DNA of 10,775 nucleotides from an uncultured Eubacteriales bacterium. GTDB taxonomy: Bacteria > Bacillota > Clostridia > Oscillospirales > Oscillospiraceae. A program made the position numbers and the translations under genes. A model generated the notes under the pieces. It had not been told where the DNA came from. It ran no database searches and saw only the letters and a program-made list of their open reading frames with translations. The stretch's first letter is position 1. The number at the start of each line of letters is the position of its first letter. Location of the stretch: NCBI GenBank assembly GCA_900555795.1, contig USMP01000019.1, positions 1 through 10,775 of the forward strand. Direction: 5' to 3'. This document shows, in pieces, positions 5,654 through 10,775 of the stretch.

Positions 5654-6727
5654 ATGAGTAACGAATCCAAAGCACTGGCGAAGGAGGCAAAGGCCCGTCA
5701 GCCCTGGACCGGCCGACGGGTGGGGGATGCGCTGCTGAACAACGCCCTGCTGATTATCATGGCCATTGCCGCCATTGTGATCGCCGTTATCAATCCCAAC
5801 TTTGTTAAGACCTCTTCTCTCGTCAACATTCTGGTCCAGACCTGCGCCTACCTGCCGGTGGCACTGGGTGTGGGCGGGTGCATTGTCCTGACCGGCACGG
5901 ACCTGTCCGCCGGCCGCATTGTTGGCCTGACCGCCTGCGTGTCCGCCTCTCTGCTGCAGGCCGTGACCACCAGCAGCAAGATGTGGGTAAACCTGACGCC
6001 TCCCAATGTATTCTTGGTACTGCTGCTGGCCATGGTAATCGGCGCCGCGATCGGGGCCTTCAACGGCTTCTTCGTGGCCAAGTTCAAGCTGCACCCCTTT
6101 ATTGTCACCCTGGCCACCCAGCTGATCGTCTACACCATGCTGCTGCTGTATGTGAAGATGGGCAACAATAATGGTATGGCCATCTCCGGCCTGGATAAGA
6201 GCTACAGTGATTTCATCACAGGCTGTCCCAGCTTCATCAAGACCCTCACCGGCGGCATTGCCATTCCCAACTACGTTTGGATCGCCCTGATCCTCACCGG
6301 CGTGATGTGGTTTATCTGGAATAAGACCACCTTTGGCAAAAACATGTTCGCTCTGGGCGCCAACGAGGAGGCGGCCCGGGTCTCCGGCGTCAACGTGTTT
6401 GCCACCACGATCATGGTGTTTGCTCTGGCCGGTGCCATGTACGCTGTCACGGGTTTTATCGAGGGCGCCCGGGTGGCCTCCAACACTGCCAATACCGGCC
6501 TGAACTATGAGGCGGACGCCATTGCGGCCTGCGTGATCGGCGGCGTCAGCTTTGTCGGTGGTATCGGAAAGATCCGGGGCATCGTGATCGGTGTGATTAT
6601 GCTGCGCCTGATCTTCGTGGGCCTGACCATGGCCAATGTGCCCCAGGACCTGATATACATGGTGAAGGGCGCCATCATCCTCTTTGCCTGCGCTCTGGAC
6701 ATGCGCAAGTATCTGGTGAAAAAATAG
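5654..6727 (+). CDS. mglC: Sugar ABC transporter permease (MglC-like)
   Basis: A 357-residue integral membrane protein of the BPD_transp_2 type (MglC/RbsC/XylH). A short charged cytoplasmic N-terminus (1-25) is followed by many hydrophobic segments, for example near 28-47, 58-80, 118-140, 148-168, 205-222, 248-268, 288-303 and 307-326. GTDLSAGRIVGLTA (81-94) is the family motif after the second or third segment. GANEEAARVSGVN (235-247) is the cytoplasmic loop that docks on the ATPase. GGAGG sits 8 bases before the ATG and 2 bases after the mglA stop. Only one permease gene is present, so it presumably works as a homodimer against one double-domain MglA, the standard arrangement for this subfamily. 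A strong stem-loop follows the stop, ending the transport operon. Confidence 0.92.
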   Translation: MSNESKALAKEAKARQPWTGRRVGDALLNNALLIIMAIAAIVIAVINPNFVKTSSLVNILVQTCAYLPVALGVGGCIVLTGTDLSAGRIVGLTACVSASLLQAVTTSSKMWVNLTPPNVFLVLLLAMVIGAAIGAFNGFFVAKFKLHPFIVTLATQLIVYTMLLLYVKMGNNNGMAISGLDKSYSDFITGCPSFIKTLTGGIAIPNYVWIALILTGVMWFIWNKTTFGKNMFALGANEEAARVSGVNVFATTIMVFALAGAMYAVTGFIEGARVASNTANTGLNYEADAIAACVIGGVSFVGGIGKIRGIVIGVIMLRLIFVGLTMANVPQDLIYMVKGAIILFACALDMRKYLVKK

Positions 6728-6748
6728 GAACTCCGTCTGCCAAGGCGG

Positions 6749-6782
6749 ACAATAAGCCCCGGCGACAGCCGGGGCTTATTGT
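6749..6782 (+). terminator. Stem-loop terminator after mglC
   Basis: ACAATAAGCCCCGGC (6749-6763) pairs perfectly with GCCGGGGCTTATTGT (6768-6782) around GACA, a 15-bp stem starting about 20 bases after the mglC stop. There is no clean T-run beyond it; the T-rich part (CTTATT) is the lower stem. A fresh promoter follows, so it probably separates the transport and enzyme operons, perhaps with some read-through. Confidence 0.75.
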
Positions 6783-6813
6783 GACCAAAAATTCGGAAAT
6801 AAAGATTGAAAAA

Positions 6814-6848
6814 TCCATGTTGATATTCTCTATATATTCTTATAATAA
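6814..6848 (+). promoter_or_regulatory. galKTE promoter with a TCCATGT half-site
   Basis: TTGATA (6820-6825) is a plausible -35. TATAAT (6841-6846) lies 15 bases on, or the overlapping TAATAA (6843-6848) lies 17 on. TCCATGT (6814-6820), preceded by an A-run, begins 27 bases before TATAAT. In the mgl promoter the same heptamer begins 26 bases before TATAAT. A clear second half-site 21 bases upstream (6793) is not visible. The leader to galK is about 40 bases and shows no strong structure. Confidence 0.5.
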
Positions 6849-6893
6849 TAGACATAAAGTATTGTAAAACAAGAATTTATTCCAGGAGGGGCT

Positions 6894-8165
6894 ATGGAGT
6901 ACACATTTTCTCCCGTGAATGATTTTGGAAATCTCGCTTCTGCCATTTCAAACCTGTACGGACAGGCGGCGGAGGGGCAGACCCAGCGTTTTCAGGCGCT
7001 GCTGCGGGGCATGGAGGAGACCTTCGGCCCCCGGGGGCCTGTGGCGGTGTTTTCCGCTCCCGGACGCACGGAGATTGGCGGCAACCATACGGACCATCAG
7101 CACGGCAAGGTGCTGGCGGGCAGCGTGAATTTGGATGTGATTGCCGCGGTGGCTCCCAGCGGGGATCACACCATCCGTATCCGCAGCGAGGGCTTCCCCA
7201 TGGATATGGTGGATCTGGGGGACCTGACGGTGCGGGAGGAGGAGCGCAACACCTCCGCCGCTCTCATCCGGGGCATAGCCGCCTGGTTTGTCCAGCATGG
7301 CTGCCCGGTGCAGGGGTTCTGCGCCTATACCACCTCCAATGTGCTCAAGGGCAGCGGCCTCAGTTCCAGCGCCGCCTTTGAGGTGCTGGTGGGCAATATC
7401 ATCAACAACCTTTTTAACGGGGACAAATGCGGCCCCATCCAGCTGGCCCAGATCGGTCAGTACGCGGAGAACGTCTACTTTGGCAAGCCCAGCGGTCTTT
7501 TGGACCAGATGGCCTCCTCCGTGGGAGGGATGGTGACGATCGACTTTGCCGACAGCGGCAGCCCTGCGGTGGAGCGGGTGGAGTTTGACTTCACCGCCAC
7601 CGGCCACGCCCTGTGCATTATTGACAGCGGCGCGGATCACGCGGATCTCACGAGGGAGTACGCCGCCGTCACCGGCGAATTGGGAGCGGTATGCGCCTAT
7701 TTCGGCAAGACTGTGCTGCGGCAGGTGCCGGAGTCTGACTTTTATGGGGCGCTGCCTGATCTGCGGCGGAAGGCCGGGGACCGGGCGCTGCTGCGGGCCA
7801 TCCATATCTATGAGGAGAACCGCCGGGTGGAGCGCCAGGTTGCGGCGCTGAAACAGGGCGACTTTGCCGCGTTTTTGGAGCAGGTGCGTCTCAGCGGCCT
7901 GTCCAGCTGGCGCATGCTGCAAAATGTGGTGCCCGCCGGCTATACCCGCCACCAGGAGGTGGCGCTGGCGCTGGCCCTGTGTGAGAAACTGCTGGACGGG
8001 CGGGGGGCCTGCCGGGTTCACGGCGGCGGCTTTGCCGGCACCATCCAGGCCTTTGTGCCTCTGGACATGCTGGAGCGGTTTCGTGTGGAGATGGACCGGC
8101 TGCTGGGGGATGGAGCCTGTCACGTGCTGACCATCCGCCCGGTGGGCGGCGTCCGCCTTGTGTAA
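6894..8165 (+). CDS. galK: Galactokinase, clostridial-type GHMP kinase
   Basis: A 423-residue cytoplasmic kinase that converts galactose and ATP to galactose-1-phosphate, slightly longer than the classical 380-400. The GHMP-kinase motifs are complete: the sugar-binding motif APGRTEIGGNHTDHQHG (55-71), the ATP loop KGSGLSSSAAFE (152-163), GLLDQMASSVGG (201-212) with likely catalytic Asp204, and the third motif HGGGFAGTIQAFV (376-388). The first motif reads GNHTDHQ where classical galactokinases read GEHTDYN, so the Glu that contacts the sugar is Asn64. I recall this form from clostridial galactokinases, so it looks like a lineage trait, not damage. AGGAGG ends 4 bases before the ATG. galT begins 13 bases after the stop. 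The neighbouring galT and galE make galactose by far the likeliest substrate. Confidence 0.92.
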   Translation: MEYTFSPVNDFGNLASAISNLYGQAAEGQTQRFQALLRGMEETFGPRGPVAVFSAPGRTEIGGNHTDHQHGKVLAGSVNLDVIAAVAPSGDHTIRIRSEGFPMDMVDLGDLTVREEERNTSAALIRGIAAWFVQHGCPVQGFCAYTTSNVLKGSGLSSSAAFEVLVGNIINNLFNGDKCGPIQLAQIGQYAENVYFGKPSGLLDQMASSVGGMVTIDFADSGSPAVERVEFDFTATGHALCIIDSGADHADLTREYAAVTGELGAVCAYFGKTVLRQVPESDFYGALPDLRRKAGDRALLRAIHIYEENRRVERQVAALKQGDFAAFLEQVRLSGLSSWRMLQNVVPAGYTRHQEVALALALCEKLLDGRGACRVHGGGFAGTIQAFVPLDMLERFRVEMDRLLGDGACHVLTIRPVGGVRLV

Positions 8166-8178
8166 GGGGGCGGAGCGT

Positions 8179-9666
8179 ATGAGGAGAGAGTGCGCCATTG
8201 CCGCCCTGGCGGACTACGGTGTAAGCCGTGGACTGATTGATGGGGCGGACAGGGTCTGGGCAGTCAATCAACTGCTGTCCACGCTGGCTCTGGCGGATTA
8301 TCAGGAGCCGGCGGCAGTGGAGGAGGCCCCGCTGGAGGCGATTTTGCGGGCTCTGCTGGATGATGCGGCGGAGCGGGGCGTGATTGACGGCAGCCCCACC
8401 AGCCGGGACCTGCTGGATACCAAGCTGATGGGAGTGCTGACGCCCCGGCCCTCCCAGGTGATCCACCGCTTCCGCCGCCTGTATGGGGAGAGCCCTGAGA
8501 CGGCCACCAGCTGGTACTACCAGTTCAGCCAGGATACGGATTACATCCGCCGCTACCGGATTGCCAGGGATTTGAAGTGGACGGTGTCCACCGCTTATGG
8601 GGATTTGGATATCACTGTGAATTTGTCCAAGCCGGAGAAGGACCCACGGGCCATCGCGGCGGCCAGGGAGGCGCCCCAGGGGGGCTATCCCGCCTGCCAG
8701 CTGTGCCGGGAAAATGAGGGCTATGCCGGCCGGATGGACCATCCCGCCCGGCAGAATCACCGGATCATTCCCTTGACCATGGCGGGGGAGGAGTGGTTCC
8801 TCCAGTACTCCCCCTACGTCTACTATAATGAGCACTGCATTGTGTTCAACAGCCGCCACACCCCCATGCGCATCGACGGCGCGGTATTTCGGAAGCTTCT
8901 GGACTTTGTGCGGCAGTTTCCCCACTATTTTGTGGGCAGCAACGCGGACCTGCCCATTGTAGGCGGCTCCATCCTCAGCCATGAGCACTTCCAGGGCGGG
9001 CGCTACACCTTTGCCATGGAGCGGGCCGGTGTGGAGCAGGCGGTGTCCTTCTCCGGCTTCGAGGATGTGGAGGCCGGTATTGTGGCCTGGCCCATGTCCG
9101 TGCTGCGGCTGCGCTGCGGGGATGATGGGCGCCTGGCGGAACTGGCGGGGCGGATTTTGGCCGCCTGGCGGGCGTATTCCGATCCGGAGGCGTTCCTCTT
9201 TGCGGAGACAGCGGGGGAACCCCACAATACCATTACCCCCATTGCCCGTTTCCGGCAGGGCGAATTTGAACTGGATTTGGTGCTGCGCAACAACATCACC
9301 ACCAAGGAGCACCCCATGGGCCTCTATCACCCCCACAGGGAACTGCACCACATCAAAAAGGAGAATATTGGCCTGATTGAGGTGATGGGCCTGGCAGTGC
9401 TGCCTGCCCGGCTGAAGGGGGAACTGGGCCGCCTGGGGCAGTGCCTGGTGTCCGGCGCGGCGATCCGGGAGGAGGATCTTGTAAAGCACGCGCCCTGGGC
9501 GGAACAGCTGCGCTGCCGCTACAGCTTCACAGCGGAGAACGTGGATGCGATTCTCCGCCGGGAGGTGGGGCTGGTGTTTGCCAAGGTGCTGGAGCACGCG
9601 GGTGTCTTTCGGAGGGACCAGGCGGGACGGGCGGCCTTTTTGCGGTTCGTCGCGTCGGTAAAATAG
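8179..9666 (+). CDS. galT: UDP-glucose-hexose-1-phosphate uridylyltransferase, type 2 (GalT)
   Basis: A 495-residue cytoplasmic enzyme that swaps galactose-1-phosphate with the glucose-1-phosphate of UDP-glucose, the second Leloir step. The length and sequence fit the Gram-positive type 2 family, which is only distantly similar to E. coli GalT. Visible marks are DLLDTKLMGVLTPRPSQV (77-94), WYYQFSQDTDYIR (112-124), CQLC (173-176), FNSRHTPM (223-230) and the active-site stretch GGSILSHEHFQGG (262-274). His-Glu-His-Phe-Gln there aligns with the HPHGQ of the classical enzyme, so His270 is the probable uridylylated nucleophile. The ATG at 8179 was chosen over an in-frame TTG at 8158 inside the galK end, because GGGGGCGGAG lies just upstream of the ATG. 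It sits between galK and galE with short gaps, one operon. Confidence 0.92.
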   Translation: MRRECAIAALADYGVSRGLIDGADRVWAVNQLLSTLALADYQEPAAVEEAPLEAILRALLDDAAERGVIDGSPTSRDLLDTKLMGVLTPRPSQVIHRFRRLYGESPETATSWYYQFSQDTDYIRRYRIARDLKWTVSTAYGDLDITVNLSKPEKDPRAIAAAREAPQGGYPACQLCRENEGYAGRMDHPARQNHRIIPLTMAGEEWFLQYSPYVYYNEHCIVFNSRHTPMRIDGAVFRKLLDFVRQFPHYFVGSNADLPIVGGSILSHEHFQGGRYTFAMERAGVEQAVSFSGFEDVEAGIVAWPMSVLRLRCGDDGRLAELAGRILAAWRAYSDPEAFLFAETAGEPHNTITPIARFRQGEFELDLVLRNNITTKEHPMGLYHPHRELHHIKKENIGLIEVMGLAVLPARLKGELGRLGQCLVSGAAIREEDLVKHAPWAEQLRCRYSFTAENVDAILRREVGLVFAKVLEHAGVFRRDQAGRAAFLRFVASVK

Positions 9667-9689
9667 TGGATTTTGAGGAGGAGCATACC

Positions 9690-10679
9690 ATGAAAACAAT
9701 TCTGGTGGCCGGCGGCGCCGGCTATATCGGCAGCCACATGGTGGCGCTGCTGGTGGAAAAGGGCTACGACGTGGTGGTGGCGGACAACCTCTGCACCGGC
9801 CACAGAGCGGCGGTCAAGGGTGCGAAACTCTGTGTAGGCGACGTACGGGACCGGGCCTTCCTGGATCAGGTATTTACGGACTATCCCATTGACGGTGTCA
9901 TCAACTTTGCCGCTTTCTCCCTGGTGGGGGAGAGCTGCACGGACCCGCTGAAGTATTATGGCAACAACGTGGCCGGGGCCCAGTCCATGCTGGAGGCCAT
10001 GGTGCGCCACCATGTGGACAAGATCGTCTTTTCCTCCACCGCCGCCACCTACGGCGAGCCGGAGAAGCAGCCCATTGAGGAGACGGACCGCACAGAGCCC
10101 ACCAACCCCTACGGCGCCAGCAAGCTGGCTATTGAGGGGATGCTGAAGTGGTGCCACGCCGCCTATGGCATCCGCTATGCCGCTCTGCGCTACTTCAATG
10201 CCGCCGGGGCCAACACGGAGGTGTGCATTGGCGAAGATCACCATCCGGAGAGCCACCTGATTCCCATTGTGCTCCAGGCGGCCCTGGGCCAGCGGGACCA
10301 CGTGGGGATTTTTGGAGACGACTACCCCACGGCGGACGGCACCTGTATCCGGGACTATATCCATGTTCGGGATCTGGTCAGCGCCCACCTGCTGGCGCTG
10401 GAGTACCTGGATCGCGGGGGCGAGAGCGGTCCCTTTAATCTGGGCAGCGGCACCGGGTTTTCTGTCCGGGAGATTATTGATACGGCCCGGCGCGTCACCG
10501 GTAAGGCGATTCCCGCGGTGGTGGAGCCCCGCCGGGCGGGGGACCCCTCGGTGCTGATTGCCTCCAATGCGAAGGCGGCCCGGCTCCTGGGCTGGCGGCC
10601 GGAGCGGGATCTGGAGACCATCATCTCCGATGCCTGGACCTGGCACAGCGGCCACCCGGAGGGGTATCAGGATCGATAA
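9690..10679 (+). CDS. galE: UDP-glucose 4-epimerase (GalE)
   Basis: A 329-residue extended short-chain dehydrogenase that interconverts UDP-galactose and UDP-glucose using tightly bound NAD, closing the Leloir cycle. The N-terminal Rossmann motif is GGAGYIGSH (8-16), followed by ADNLCTGH (31-38) and GDVRD (50-54). The active site has FSSTAATYG (114-122), with Thr118 where E. coli has Ser124, a common conservative variant, and the Tyr-Lys pair in NPYGASK (139-145). Later family motifs are LRYFNAAGA (166-174), GTCIRDYIHVRDL (217-229), FNLGSGTGFSV (249-259) and RRAGDPS (281-287). The ATG at 9690 follows GAGGAGGAG by 6 bases and gives an N-terminus that enters the Rossmann fold directly. galT stops 23 bases upstream. 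The enzyme could also supply UDP-galactose for cell-surface sugars. Confidence 0.95.
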   Translation: MKTILVAGGAGYIGSHMVALLVEKGYDVVVADNLCTGHRAAVKGAKLCVGDVRDRAFLDQVFTDYPIDGVINFAAFSLVGESCTDPLKYYGNNVAGAQSMLEAMVRHHVDKIVFSSTAATYGEPEKQPIEETDRTEPTNPYGASKLAIEGMLKWCHAAYGIRYAALRYFNAAGANTEVCIGEDHHPESHLIPIVLQAALGQRDHVGIFGDDYPTADGTCIRDYIHVRDLVSAHLLALEYLDRGGESGPFNLGSGTGFSVREIIDTARRVTGKAIPAVVEPRRAGDPSVLIASNAKAARLLGWRPERDLETIISDAWTWHSGHPEGYQDR

Positions 10680-10684
10680 AAGGC

Positions 10685-10717
10685 AGAGGGCGGCAGCATT
10701 TTAAGCTGTCGCCCTCT
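10685..10717 (+). terminator. Stem-loop terminator after galE
   Basis: AGAGGGCGGCAGC (10685-10697) pairs with GCTGTCGCCCTCT (10705-10717) around a 7-base AT-rich loop: 13 pairs including one G-U, starting 6 bases after the galE stop. The downstream tract is only TTGATTGG, so the T-run is weak, as with the stem after mglC. Its position marks the end of galKTE. Confidence 0.75.
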
Positions 10718-10746
10718 TGATTGGTGCCTTAAGGCGTGGAAATAAA

Positions 10747-10765
10747 CCCCCGGTTCTACCGGGGG
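10747..10765 (-). terminator. Terminator-like hairpin, best read on the minus strand
   Basis: CCCCCGGT (10747-10754) and ACCGGGGG (10758-10765) form a perfect 8-bp GC-rich stem around three bases. On the minus strand it is preceded by an A/T-rich stretch and followed by TTTATTTCC, as expected of an intrinsic terminator for a gene entering from the right. On the plus strand the stem is followed by AGAAAAAATA, with no T-run. A converging minus-strand gene beyond the window is inferred. Confidence 0.55.
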
Positions 10766-10775
10766 AGAAAAAATA

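Noticed and set aside
9441..10679. A 412-residue version of GalE with an 83-residue N-terminal extension
   Set aside because: The extension overlaps the end of galT in another frame. The ATG at 9690 has a strong ribosome site and starts at the normal Rossmann-fold N-terminus.

Overview
The window looks like ordinary chromosomal DNA from a GC-rich, gut-type Clostridia, probably an Oscillospiraceae relative. The evidence is GC-rich genes with strong AGGAGG-type ribosome binding sites, AT-rich spacers with sigma-A-like promoters, a YerC/TrpR-like gene paired with hisZ, a clostridial-type galactokinase and a type 2 (Gram-positive) GalT. I could not check the taxonomy. There are no RNA genes, insertion sequences, CRISPR arrays or phage genes in view.

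Layout. (1) Bases 1-1386, minus strand: the start of a histidine biosynthesis operon. A TrpR-fold YerC/HisR-type regulator is followed by hisZ with a 4-base GTGA overlap; hisZ runs off the left edge. A promoter and a palindromic candidate operator lie in front of yerC. (2) 1387-2481, plus strand: a divergent AraC/XylS-type regulator and its promoter. (3) 2482-6782: a long AT-rich control region, then mglB-mglA-mglC, a complete galactose/methyl-galactoside-type ABC importer, closed by a strong stem-loop. (4) 6783-10717: a second promoter, then galK-galT-galE, the Leloir pathway from galactose to UDP-sugars and glucose-1-phosphate, closed by another stem-loop. (5) The last 30 bases hold a terminator-like hairpin that reads best on the minus strand, so a gene to the right probably converges on galE.

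How it works together (inference): the lipoprotein MglB captures sugar outside the cell, MglC and MglA import it, and GalK, GalT and GalE convert it. The AraC-type protein next door is the likely sugar-responsive activator.

No new class of system is evident. The most useful finding is regulatory. A TCCAT-centred half-site occurs as a 21-bp-period direct repeat over the -35 region of the mgl promoter, again at nearly the same place in the galK promoter, and inverted over the -35 of the AraC gene's own promoter. This points to one small, self-regulated galactose regulon. Other features worth a second look are three tandem hairpins in the mgl leader, strong stem-loops between mglB and mglA, a hairpin that hides the hisZ ribosome binding site, and changed sugar-contact residues in MglB and GalK.
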